Source: Candidatus Omnitrophota bacterium (GTDB lineage Bacteria > Omnitrophota > Gorgyraeia > Gygaellales > Profunditerraquicolaceae). Taken from it: 10,436 bases of DNA. A program made the translations under genes and the position numbers. The notes under the pieces are model-generated. The model had not been told where the DNA came from and ran no database searches. It saw only the letters and a program-made list of their open reading frames with translations. The DNA lies in assembly GCA_028716305.1 (NCBI GenBank), contig JAQUQA010000020.1, forward strand, positions 2,345-12,780. The letters run 5' to 3'. This document shows positions 1 to 7,148 of the stretch, piece by piece (position 1 is the stretch's first letter; every line of letters begins with the position of its first letter).

Positions 1-230
1 GAAAGCTTGCGATAGTGCGCGTGGACATCCCTAAAGAGTCGCCGGCAATAAATAAGCGGATCCAGGATATCCAGCTGCCCCCGGATTCGGTACTGGTCTC
101 AATTGTCAGGCAGGATGAAGTGATCGTCCCCAAGGGCAACACAGTCTTACAGCCCGGGGATGATATCATCGCCCTTACCCTGGTAGGTAATGAACCGCAA
201 TTACTGAATTTGCTGGTGGGGAATATTTAA
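1..230 (+). CDS. trkA: TrkA K+ uptake regulatory subunit, C-terminal end (partial)
   Basis: The frame is open from the window edge to TAA at 228-230, so the gene begins upstream. The visible 76 residues look like an RCK_C/TrkA_C domain: a short strand, the segment running through ESPAINKRIQDIQLPPDSVL, then VSIVRQDEVIVPKGNTVLQPGDD-type sequence and a final hydrophobic strand. In this family the peripheral cytoplasmic subunit binds nucleotide through RCK_N domains and gates the TrkH channel; RCK_N lies outside the window. The gene ends one base before a 38-codon ORF and 114 bases before trkH, which supports the Trk assignment. Whether the full protein has one or two RCK modules cannot be seen. 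Confidence 0.85.
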   Translation, partial: KLAIVRVDIPKESPAINKRIQDIQLPPDSVLVSIVRQDEVIVPKGNTVLQPGDDIIALTLVGNEPQLLNLLVGNI

Positions 231-231
231 T

Positions 232-348
232 ATGAAGATAAAACTCCCCCTGGGAATCGTTCTGGGAATTACCGCGGAAATTTTTTATTCCCTGGCAATC
301 ATGCTTGTGGCTTTACTGGTTTGCCTGCTGATGAACCTTAAAAGATGA
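232..348 (+). CDS. Small single-pass membrane protein between trkA and trkH (38 aa, unrecognised)
   Basis: This ATG-to-TGA ORF of 38 codons starts one base after the trkA stop and ends inside the trkH start (ATGA, positions 345-348). A Shine-Dalgarno-like GGTGGGGA at 215-222 sits 9 bases before its ATG. The peptide begins MKIKLPLGIVLG, continues as an almost unbroken hydrophobic stretch to about residue 35, and ends NLKR. One acidic residue (Glu16) lies within the putative helix. I do not recognise a family. Position, RBS and start/stop coupling argue that it is translated, and that it is either a small Trk accessory subunit, comparable in size to KdpF of the Kdp system, or a coupling cistron for trkH. 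Both roles are inference. Confidence 0.6.
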   Translation: MKIKLPLGIVLGITAEIFYSLAIMLVALLVCLLMNLKR

Positions 349-1847
349 TCCTGCGTCCTCGTTTAGAAGATATCCGGAGTATCGGGTATTATCTGGGAAA
401 AATTATTATCGCCATCGGCCTGACCATGCTGTTGCCGATCGCCTTCGCAATTTTCGTCGGAGAAATAAACCCCGCCCTTGATTTTTTAATCGGTATCGAA
501 ATTTCCCTGATCATCGGCCTGGTCCTGACCAAGGTATGTTTTACCGAGAGGGACCTGAATTGGATGCAAGGGATGGTGGTAGTTAGCCTATCCTGGTTGG
601 TGGCCGCGGCTTTGGGGGCGATACCGTTATATTTAAGCGGGCACTGGCTATCTTATCTTGACGCCTGTTTTGACGCGATGTCCGGCTTTGCCACTACCGG
701 ATTGTCGCTGGTGGGGGACTTGGATCATCTCTCCCTGACGCATAATCTCTGGCGCCATCTGATCATGTTTATCGGGGGCCAGGGGATCGTGATCGTGGCT
801 TTATCGTTTTTTGTCCGGGGCATGTCCGGGGCCTTTAAGATGTATGTCGGCGAGGCGCGCGAAGAAAGGATCCTGCCCAATGTCATACACACCGCCAGAT
901 TCATCTGGCTGGTAAGTTTTGTTTATCTGGCGCTGGGAACCCTGGCCCTGGGGATCACGGGCATTTTTATCGGGATGAAACCCTTTAACGCCTTCTTCCA
1001 GGGGCTTTGTATCTTTATGGCGGCTTTTGATACCGGAGGATTCGCCCCGCAGTCGCAAAGCATACTTTATTACCATAGTTTCGCCTTTGAGATAATTACC
1101 GTTATCCTGATGGTTTTGGGAGCGCTTAATTTCAAGCTGCATTATTGCCTCTGGATGGGGAGGCGCAGGGAGATATTTGATAATATTGAAAGCCGGACGT
1201 TATTTGTGAGCATCCTGGTGGTTTTTTCGATCGTCGCCGGCAGCCTCTCGCATTACGGAATTTACCCTCAGGCCCTGGTATTGTTTCGGAAGGGGTTCTA
1301 TCAGATCATTTCCGGGCATACCGGCACGGGATTTCAGACAATGTATCCCGGACAGTTTTTTGGAGAATGGGGGCACTTGGCTTTGATCGGGACAATTTGC
1401 GCCATGGGAATGGGGGGCGCGGTTTGTTCGACAACCGGAGCGATTAAGACATTGCGCATCGGAATTATCGCCAAGGCGTTTATAGAGGATGTCAAAAGGG
1501 TCATTTTGCCGGAGAAGGCGATTGTCGTGCAAAAATACCACCATGTCAAGGATATCTTTCTCGATGACAAGCAGGTAAGAAGCGCGCTTTTGATAACTTT
1601 GGCATACCTGATTATTTATGTATTGGGGGCCTGTGTTGGATTATTGTTTGGCCACCCCTTTCTTAATTCGCTATTTGAATCCACCTCGGCCGCGGCAAAC
1701 GTCGGATTATCCTGCGGCATTACCAATCCACAGATGCCGGCACTTTTGAAGGCAACCTATATGCTGCAGATGTGGGCCGGCAGGCTGGAGTTTATGTCTA
1801 TTTTTACCCTGATCGGCTTTTTTGTCGCTTTTGTAAAAGGCAGATAA
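345..1847 (+). CDS. trkH: TrkH-type K+ transporter membrane subunit
   Basis: This 500-residue polytopic membrane protein forms the K+-conducting pore of the Trk system in the inner membrane. The four pore-loop filter segments of the family are visible: SGFATTGLSL near 113-122, AAFDTGGFAPQ near 226-236, SGHTGTGFQT near 323-332 and SAAANVGLSCG near 448-458. The conserved MGGAVCSTTGAIKTLRI-like loop (about 356-372) and WAGRLEF (477-483) are also present. Length is normal for TrkH/KtrB-like proteins. The start at 345 overlaps the preceding small ORF by ATGA and gives the expected N-terminus, with a first helix at about 15-37. No strong separate RBS is visible, so translation is probably coupled. 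The stop overlaps the next start as TAATG. No sign of truncation. Confidence 0.95.
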   Translation: MILRPRLEDIRSIGYYLGKIIIAIGLTMLLPIAFAIFVGEINPALDFLIGIEISLIIGLVLTKVCFTERDLNWMQGMVVVSLSWLVAAALGAIPLYLSGHWLSYLDACFDAMSGFATTGLSLVGDLDHLSLTHNLWRHLIMFIGGQGIVIVALSFFVRGMSGAFKMYVGEAREERILPNVIHTARFIWLVSFVYLALGTLALGITGIFIGMKPFNAFFQGLCIFMAAFDTGGFAPQSQSILYYHSFAFEIITVILMVLGALNFKLHYCLWMGRRREIFDNIESRTLFVSILVVFSIVAGSLSHYGIYPQALVLFRKGFYQIISGHTGTGFQTMYPGQFFGEWGHLALIGTICAMGMGGAVCSTTGAIKTLRIGIIAKAFIEDVKRVILPEKAIVVQKYHHVKDIFLDDKQVRSALLITLAYLIIYVLGACVGLLFGHPFLNSLFESTSAAANVGLSCGITNPQMPALLKATYMLQMWAGRLEFMSIFTLIGFFVAFVKGR

Positions 1848-2344
1848 TGATTGATAAACATTGCAAGTTTTTACTGGCCGTCTGTTTATTTTTTGCCTGG
1901 CGCGGGATTTCATTTGCCCAGCCGCTCTCCAGCGAAGAGTTGATCAAAAAGGCTCGCACCTACGATAACAAGCCCGTTGTTTATGCGGGGGAGGTGATCG
2001 GCGATATTATGTTTCGCGGCGAATACGCCTGGATCAATATGAGTGATGGTAAAAACGCGCTGGGGGTTTGGATAAAAAGCGGCCTTTTGGCCGGGATAAC
2101 GCAGACAGGGGCCTATGGTTCAAGGGGTGATTGGGTGGAGGTAAGCGGTGTATTTCACCGCGCCTGTCCCGAGCACGGAGGAGATTTGGATATACACGCG
2201 GGGTCGATAAAATTGATCGTCGCGGGAAAAAAACTCCGGCAGGAATTGAATAAACAAAAACGGGATATTGTTTTTATACTTTTGGGGGTATTATGCCTGG
2301 TCTCGATATTGAGGCTTATCAAAAGGCCTTTGAAGGCGAAATAG
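1847..2344 (+). CDS. Exported, membrane-anchored OB-fold-like protein, function unknown
   Basis: The start at 1847 shares bases with the trkH stop (TAATG) and yields 165 residues with a clear signal peptide: a basic start (MIDKHCKF), a hydrophobic core LLAVCLFFAW and probable cleavage after SFA near residue 24. An earlier ATG at 1772 in the same frame would put 25 trkH-overlapping residues before the signal and is not credible. Residues about 28-128 alternate strands and turns (VVYAGEVIGDIMFRGEYAWI, ALGVWI, GDWVEVSGVFHRA, GGDLDIHAGSIKLIV) in a way that resembles a bacterial OB-fold. A second hydrophobic segment at about 141-158 is followed by a basic tail KRPLKAK, so the protein is probably a periplasm-facing domain anchored at its C-terminus. 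The family is not identified. Its last 52 bases overlap pheS. Confidence 0.7.
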   Translation: MIDKHCKFLLAVCLFFAWRGISFAQPLSSEELIKKARTYDNKPVVYAGEVIGDIMFRGEYAWINMSDGKNALGVWIKSGLLAGITQTGAYGSRGDWVEVSGVFHRACPEHGGDLDIHAGSIKLIVAGKKLRQELNKQKRDIVFILLGVLCLVSILRLIKRPLKAK

Positions 2345-3324
2345 AGGCGGTAGATTCTTTGCAGGCCCTGGAAGAGTTGAAGGTAAAATACCTGGGGCGT
2401 AAGGGGATTTTGGCCCAGCTGACCGGTTCTATTCCGCAGTTACCGCAGGGTGAGCGCGCCGGTTTCGGCCAGCGGGCGAATATTTTTAAAAACCGGATTA
2501 ATCTCTTAATCGCCGAGAAGCAAGGTGCCCTTATTCCCCAGGGAGGGCCTTATGATCTGCCGGCCGCAAGCGGTGTTGATATTGGTATGCCCGGATATGT
2601 GCAGGAGCCGGGGCATTTGCATCCGATCACCCAAACTATCGACGAGATCTGTTTAATTTTTTCGCGTATGGGGTTTTCCATCGTGGAAGGCCCGGAGATC
2701 GAAACCGAATATAATAATTTTACCGGGTTAAACATCCCGCTGGATCATCCTTCGCGCGATGCCTTCGATACCTTCTACCTTAAAGGCGCCCAACATTTAT
2801 TATTACGCAGCCATACCTCTCCCGTGCAGATCCGGGAGATGAAATCGACAAAACCGCCTTTGGCCGTGGTTGTCCCGGGCAGGGTTTACCGGCCCGATGC
2901 CACGGATGCGTCCCATTTGTTTATGTTTCATCAGGTAGAAGGTTTTCTGGTGGATCAGGGGATCAGGTTTTCCGACCTAAAAGGTATTTTGGAAGTTTTC
3001 TTAAAAAATGTTTTCGGCCGCGAGATCAAGACGCGTTTTCGACCGCATTTTTTCCCTTTTACCGAACCCTCCGCGGAGGTTGATATTTCCTGCTCGATCT
3101 GCAAGGGCGCGGGTTGTTCTTCGTGCGGCCAAAAAGGCTGGCTGGAGATTTTAGGCTCGGGAATGATCCATCCCAACGTTTTGAAGAATGTCGGATATGA
3201 TAACAAAAAATATTCCGGTTTTGCTTTTGGGATGGGGATCGAGAGAATTGCGATGTTAAAATACGGGATCAATGATATCAGGCTTTTTTGCGAGAATGAT
3301 TTAAGATTTCTAAGGCAATTTTAA
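2293..3324 (+). CDS. pheS: Phenylalanyl-tRNA synthetase alpha subunit
   Basis: This 343-residue class II synthetase catalytic subunit charges tRNA-Phe as the alpha2beta2 enzyme in the cytoplasm. An N-terminal coiled coil containing KYLGRKG (about 32-38) is followed by motif 1 around GHLHPITQTIDEI (107-119), motif 2 around RVYRPDATDASHLFMFHQVEG (197-217), the FRPHFFPFTEPSAEVDI block (249-265) and motif 3 GFAFGMGIERIAML (309-322). A four-cysteine insert C267-x2-C270-x4-C275-x2-C278 resembles the zinc-ribbon-like loop of many Gram-positive-type PheS proteins. The start at 2293 matches the usual distance to KYLGRKG and has GGGGG at 2284-2288, although its spacing of 4 is short. It overlaps the upstream gene by 52 nt. 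Confidence 0.97.
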   Translation: MPGLDIEAYQKAFEGEIEAVDSLQALEELKVKYLGRKGILAQLTGSIPQLPQGERAGFGQRANIFKNRINLLIAEKQGALIPQGGPYDLPAASGVDIGMPGYVQEPGHLHPITQTIDEICLIFSRMGFSIVEGPEIETEYNNFTGLNIPLDHPSRDAFDTFYLKGAQHLLLRSHTSPVQIREMKSTKPPLAVVVPGRVYRPDATDASHLFMFHQVEGFLVDQGIRFSDLKGILEVFLKNVFGREIKTRFRPHFFPFTEPSAEVDISCSICKGAGCSSCGQKGWLEILGSGMIHPNVLKNVGYDNKKYSGFAFGMGIERIAMLKYGINDIRLFCENDLRFLRQF

Positions 3325-3329
3325 CGATA

Positions 3330-3386
3330 ATAAGCGCAAAGCGTAAATCGCAAAGCGTAAAACTAAAGCGTAAAGCTTAAAACGCT
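3330..3386 (+). repeat. Heptad AAAGCGY repeat between pheS and pheT
   Basis: The whole pheS-pheT gap consists of variants of a seven-base unit (AAGCGCA, AAGCGTA, AATCGCA, AAGCGTA, AAGCTTA). It ends in AGCGTAAAGCTTAAAACGCT (3367-3386), where AGCGT and ACGCT can pair. That 20-base end matches positions 5698-5717 at 18 of 20 bases. It touches the pheT start codon and leaves no Shine-Dalgarno sequence. Confidence 0.85.
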
Positions 3387-3387
3387 A

Positions 3388-5424
3388 ATGAAATTTACAT
3401 ATAACTGGCTGAAGGAATTTGTCGATATCAAAATTTCCGCCCGGGAGCTTGCCGATAAGCTGACCATGGCCGGGATCGAGGTAACCGCGCTCGAGAAAAG
3501 AAGCGGGGATTTTGTTTTCGAAATTGAGATTACCTCGAATCGCCCCGACTGGTTAAGCGTGGCCGGGATTGCCAGGGAGGTAGCGGCAATTACAAATTTA
3601 AAATTCAAAGTTCCTTTTGCGGCGGCTGGCCTGCGCCCGGCAAAAGGGGCGCGGGAAAAACCGGTTTTCCAGATAAATGTCGAAGATAAAAAAGACTGCC
3701 CTTTTTATAGCGCCACGATTATCCAAGGGCTGCAGGTGGTGGATTCTCCGGATTGGCTTAAAGAAAGGCTGGAATTGATCGGATGCCGCAGCGTGAATAA
3801 CATCGTGGATATAACAAATTACGCGATGTTTGAGTGGGGCGAGCCGCTGCACGCCTTTGATCTAAGTAAGCTGGCCCCCGGAGAAATAATTATCAGGCGC
3901 GCCAAGACAGGCGAAAAAATCCTGACAATCGACCAGCAGGAAAGATCTTTGGATCCGAGGGTTCTGCTGATCGCCGATAAGAGCCGTCCCTTGGCGATAG
4001 CCGGGGTAATGGGCGGGCAAGAGAGCGAAATTTCCTTTTCTACCAGGGATATCCTTTTGGAGGCGGCGGTATTCAATCCGGTTTTGGTACGTAAAGGCAG
4101 ACAGTTAATCGGCCTGCAAAGTGATTCTTCTTATCGGTTTGAGCGCGGGATCGATAGGCAAACCCTGGAGTCTTCAAGGAATCGGGCTGTTTCTTTGATT
4201 AATCGGATTGCCGGCGGCAGGATCGTTTCGGAAAAAAGCCGCGGGGTTTTATCCGCGAAGTCCGGGAAGATAAAGTTGACCGCGCTCTCTCTGGAAGGCA
4301 CCCTGGGTTTTTCTCTTCCGCTTGGAAAAGCCGCGGCTATTTTGGATAAATTGGGTTTTCGGGTTTCCCGGAGCAAAAACCACCTTTTGGTGACTGCCCC
4401 GCTCTTTAGAAGGGATATTCTTTCCCAGATTGATTTAATTGAAGAAGTGGCCCGGGTTTATGGATATGATAAGGTGCCCAGCACCCTGCCTAAGATTTTA
4501 CCGAGGCCGCAGGTTTCTACTCAAAACGATTTTGTGCGCGGGGTAAAGAATCTTTTGGTTGCTCTCGGGCTTAATGAGGCGATCACTTATAGTCTTGTTG
4601 ACCGCGGATCTCTATCCGGCTGCGGAATCAATCAGGATGGCCATGTGGAAATAGAGAATCCGTTAAGCCTGGAGCAGGAGCTTTTAAGGCCGACTATCCT
4701 GCCGGCTCTTTTAAAAGCAGTCGCGCATAACTTGAGCCACCAACAAAACTACGTAAATATTTTTGAAATTTCCAATGTCTTCCGGATGGTAGGCGGCGGC
4801 CCCCGGGAGACGCTCTCTTTGGGGATCGCCTTCTGCGGCAAACAGGCATACTTGTCCGACAGCGGCAGGATCGAGCATGAAGTGGGGGTATTGGATTTAA
4901 AAGGCGTTGTGGAAAAGATACTGGAGTTCTCCGGCATAAAGAAAGATTATGCCTTTCTGCAGGCCGCCCCGGGTGAAATAAAAATTACCTTAAAGGGCCG
5001 GGAATTAGGGAAAATTATTGTGCCGCCGGCGGAAACCCTGGATAGATTCGAAATCAAGAACAGGAATACCGTTCTGGCGGAAATTGATCTGGAGTTGTTG
5101 TTCAGGCATGTTGGCGCAAGAATTCAGTTTAAGCCATTGGCTTGTTTCCCGAAGATCTCCAGGGATTTAAGCATTGTGCTCAAAGAAGAGGTTTCGCTGG
5201 AAAATGTCCTCCGGGAGATTAAGTCCGTTGCCGGGGATTTACTGGAAGAAGCGGCAATTACGGATTTTTACAGAGGCAAACAGATCCCCGCCGGCCATAA
5301 GAGCCTGACCATTTCCTGCGTATTCCGCAGCCCGCAGCGCACCTTAAGCGACGCGGAGATCCAGCCGATACATGCCAGGCTGATCCAGGTTATGGCTGAG
5401 CGTTTCGGGGCTAAAATCAGGTAG
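3388..5424 (+). CDS. pheT: Phenylalanyl-tRNA synthetase beta subunit, short form without EMAP-II domain
   Basis: This 678-residue partner of PheS recognises tRNA-Phe and edits mischarged Tyr-tRNA. The N-terminus (MKFTYNWLKEFVD, KLTMAGIEV) is normal, but residues 33-48 run straight from VTALEKRSG into FEIEITSNRPDWLSV. The roughly 110-residue tRNA_bind/EMAP-II OB-fold found at this point in E. coli and Bacillus PheT is absent, which accounts for most of the shortfall from about 800 residues. The B3/B4 editing domain is at about 105-270 (GEPLHAFD 151-158, AIAGVMGGQESE 203-214), B5 at about 295-365, the catalytic-like core at about 378-575 and the FDX-ACB anticodon-binding domain at about 585-678. 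The start codon follows a repeat with no visible RBS. Confidence 0.96.
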   Translation: MKFTYNWLKEFVDIKISARELADKLTMAGIEVTALEKRSGDFVFEIEITSNRPDWLSVAGIAREVAAITNLKFKVPFAAAGLRPAKGAREKPVFQINVEDKKDCPFYSATIIQGLQVVDSPDWLKERLELIGCRSVNNIVDITNYAMFEWGEPLHAFDLSKLAPGEIIIRRAKTGEKILTIDQQERSLDPRVLLIADKSRPLAIAGVMGGQESEISFSTRDILLEAAVFNPVLVRKGRQLIGLQSDSSYRFERGIDRQTLESSRNRAVSLINRIAGGRIVSEKSRGVLSAKSGKIKLTALSLEGTLGFSLPLGKAAAILDKLGFRVSRSKNHLLVTAPLFRRDILSQIDLIEEVARVYGYDKVPSTLPKILPRPQVSTQNDFVRGVKNLLVALGLNEAITYSLVDRGSLSGCGINQDGHVEIENPLSLEQELLRPTILPALLKAVAHNLSHQQNYVNIFEISNVFRMVGGGPRETLSLGIAFCGKQAYLSDSGRIEHEVGVLDLKGVVEKILEFSGIKKDYAFLQAAPGEIKITLKGRELGKIIVPPAETLDRFEIKNRNTVLAEIDLELLFRHVGARIQFKPLACFPKISRDLSIVLKEEVSLENVLREIKSVAGDLLEEAAITDFYRGKQIPAGHKSLTISCVFRSPQRTLSDAEIQPIHARLIQVMAERFGAKIR

Positions 5425-5450
5425 CCGGCAGCTACGTCTGCGCTTGTGGA

Positions 5451-5478
5451 TTGATTTCTTTTCCGGATGTGTTATACT
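5451..5478 (+). promoter_or_regulatory. Sigma70-type extended -10 promoter of 6S RNA
   Basis: TTGATT (5451-5456) and TATACT (5473-5478) are separated by 16 bases, with TG at 5470-5471 giving an extended -10. Predicted initiation is near 5485, about 12 bases before the closing stem of the RNA. Confidence 0.65.
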
Positions 5479-5484
5479 TTTCTT

Positions 5485-5662
5485 GAAAGGATTTTAAAAG
5501 TCCCTGCGGTGCACGTTGGAAAACCGATAATAGTTGAACCAACATCAATATCAAGGGAGCCCAAGCTTTCTTTTCGCTTCGGCGTCAAGGAGAGGGCACC
5601 CACCTGAAACCAAACAGGTTCAGACTGTCGTTTCCAACGGCACATTTGCGGGGACTTTCTAT
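5485..5662 (+). ncRNA. ssrS: 6S RNA
   Basis: The segment folds as a long interrupted rod. The terminal stem pairs AAAGTCCCTGC (5497-5507) with GCGGGGACTTT (5648-5658, one wobble), continues as GTGC/GCAC (5509-5512/5640-5643), and then as a perfect CGTTGGAAA/TTTCCAACG (5514-5522/5631-5639). A central bubble follows, with a small hairpin ACCTG/CAGGT (5602-5606/5615-5619) on its 3' side. The apical arm has GCCC/GGGC (5559-5562/5594-5597) and a C(TTCG)G tetraloop hairpin at 5575-5584. This architecture and the CACCCACCTG...CAGGTTCAGACTG...CGGCAC 3' half match 6S RNA, which mimics open promoter DNA and binds sigma70-RNA polymerase. It has its own promoter and lies directly upstream of rarA. Ends are estimates. 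Confidence 0.85.
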
Positions 5663-5768
5663 TAGCGTAAAGCTCAAAGTGCAAAGCGCAAAGTTACAGC
5701 GTAAAAGTTAAAACGCTTTAAGCTTTAGATTTAAGTTTTGCGCTTTGCGCTCTACTCTTTGCACTCTC
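5663..5768 (+). repeat. Inverted pair of heptad repeats between 6S RNA and rarA
   Basis: Forward heptads (AAGCTCA, AAGTGCA, AAGCGCA) occupy about 5664-5717 and end in the conserved AGCGTAAAAGTTAAAACGCT (5698-5717). Reverse-complement heptads (TTTAAGC, TTTGCGC, TTTGCGC, TTTGCAC) run from there to 5768. GCAAAGCGCAAA (5681-5692) is perfectly complementary to TTTGCGCTTTGC (5737-5748), so the transcript can form a large hairpin. The element may serve as the 6S RNA 3' processing or termination region and also forms the rarA leader. Confidence 0.8.
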
Positions 5769-5770
5769 CC

Positions 5771-7081
5771 ATGGATCTTTTTTCCGAAAAGCCGGAACAA
5801 ATCAATCCCAAAGACCAGCCTCTGGCGGTGCGGATGCGTCCGCGCAGCCTAAAAGAATATATCGGACAGGAACACATCCTCGGACCGGGAAAGCTGTTGC
5901 GCCGGGCAATCGATGCCGACCGGCTCGCCTCCTTGATATTATTCGGCCCGGCCGGCATAGGAAAGACTTCTCTGGCCTGGTGCGTCGCTAATATGACCAG
6001 CTCCAACTATGTTTCCATCAACGCCACTACTTCCAACGTGGAAGAGTTAAGAAAGATAATCTCGCGGGCCAAACAGATTAAATCCTCCGGCGGCAAAAAA
6101 ACCATCCTTTTTATCGACGAGATCCACCGTTTTAACAAGGCGCAGCAGGACGTATTGTTACCCGATGTGGAAAGCGGGAACCCGGTTTTGATCGGGGCCA
6201 CGGTGCACAATCCGTTTTTTACGATTGCCTCGGCGCTGCTTTCCCGTTCATTGGTCTGCGAATTGAAATCACTCAGTGAAAAAGATATCCAGAAGATCGT
6301 CACCGCGGCCATTGAGGACAGGGAGCGGGGGCTGGGAAAGTTAAGGATCAAGATTGATAAAAAGGCCTTGAGTTTTCTGGCAAAGACATCGGAAGGGGAT
6401 GCCCGCCGGGCGTTGAATGCCTTGGAAATCGGCGCGCTTTCTACTCCGGGGTCCGCAGACGGCACGGTTAATTTCACCCTGGATGTCGCCAGTGAATCCA
6501 TTCAGAAGAAACCGGTGTTATACGACAAGGATGAAGACGCGCATTACGACACCGCCTCGGCATTCATTAAATCCATGCGTGGTTCCGATCCGGATGCCGC
6601 AATCTACTGGATGGCAAAGATGCTTTATGCCGGCGAGGACCCGCGTTTTATCGCCCGCAGGATCTGTATCTTGGCGGCGGAAGACGTGGGTAACGCAGAT
6701 CCCCTGGCGCTGGTTTTGGCAAATGCCGCGCTGCAAATCGCTGAATTTGTCGGTATGCCGGAGGCGCGCATACCCCTGGCCCAGGCTTGCATCTATGTCT
6801 CCTGCGCCCCGAAATCCAATGCCAGCTATCTGGCCATTGACCGGGCCACGCAGGATATCGCCAGCGAAAAAGTACAAGAGGTCCCGGATCATTTAAAAGA
6901 CGCGCATTTGGACGGGGATGCTTTGGGGCACGGTAAGGATTATAAATACGCCCATGATTATCCGGGGCATTATGTGAAGCAGGAATATACCCGTAAAAAA
7001 GTCAAATACTACGAACCTGCGGATATCGGGCATGAAGCCAAGATAAAACAGCGTCTGGAAAAGAACAAAAACCGGGTATAA
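5771..7081 (+). CDS. rarA: Replication-associated recombination protein RarA (MgsA family AAA+ ATPase)
   Basis: This 436-residue clamp-loader-like ATPase acts at stalled replication forks in the family. The N-terminus MDLFSEKPEQ...PLAVRMRPRSLKEYIGQEHILGPG is diagnostic. Walker A GPAGIGKT is at 59-66, Walker B ILFIDE at 112-117, a sensor-1-like GATVHNPFF at about 142-150 with SRS at 158-160, and sensor-2 EGDARRALNALE follows near 206-217. The C-terminal MgsA tetramerisation region is complete, including EDVGNADP, KDYKYAHDYPGHYV and the YEPADIGHEAKI-like end. The ATG at 5771 fits the family start; an in-frame TTG at 5738 would translate the repeat and is rejected. No Shine-Dalgarno sequence is visible. 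Neighbours are 6S RNA upstream and a PilZ gene downstream. Confidence 0.96.
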   Translation: MDLFSEKPEQINPKDQPLAVRMRPRSLKEYIGQEHILGPGKLLRRAIDADRLASLILFGPAGIGKTSLAWCVANMTSSNYVSINATTSNVEELRKIISRAKQIKSSGGKKTILFIDEIHRFNKAQQDVLLPDVESGNPVLIGATVHNPFFTIASALLSRSLVCELKSLSEKDIQKIVTAAIEDRERGLGKLRIKIDKKALSFLAKTSEGDARRALNALEIGALSTPGSADGTVNFTLDVASESIQKKPVLYDKDEDAHYDTASAFIKSMRGSDPDAAIYWMAKMLYAGEDPRFIARRICILAAEDVGNADPLALVLANAALQIAEFVGMPEARIPLAQACIYVSCAPKSNASYLAIDRATQDIASEKVQEVPDHLKDAHLDGDALGHGKDYKYAHDYPGHYVKQEYTRKKVKYYEPADIGHEAKIKQRLEKNKNRV

Positions 7082-7089
7082 TTTTTTTC

Positions 7090-7118
7090 TTGTCCGGTTA
7101 TGGCTTCCGTGTTAAAAT
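7090..7118 (+). promoter_or_regulatory. Extended -10 promoter of the PilZ gene
   Basis: TTGTCC (7090-7095) and TAAAAT (7113-7118) are 17 bases apart, with TG at 7110-7111. Initiation is predicted near 7125, giving a short leader with GAGGG at 7137-7141 before the PilZ reading frame. Confidence 0.6.
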
Positions 7119-7148
7119 TCCTCATGCAACATAAACGAGGGCATCGCC

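Noticed and set aside
5421..5435. Terminator after pheT (GTAGC/GCTAC)
   Set aside because: The stem is only 5 bp and no T-run follows.
5472..5684. 70-codon minus-strand reading frame
   Set aside because: It lies over the 6S RNA and its promoter; the sequence is explained by RNA pairing.
5738..5770. Earlier TTG start for rarA
   Set aside because: It would translate the repeat; the conserved family N-terminus begins at ATG 5771.
6007..6501. 164-codon minus-strand reading frame
   Set aside because: Antisense shadow of rarA with no RBS or recognisable domain.
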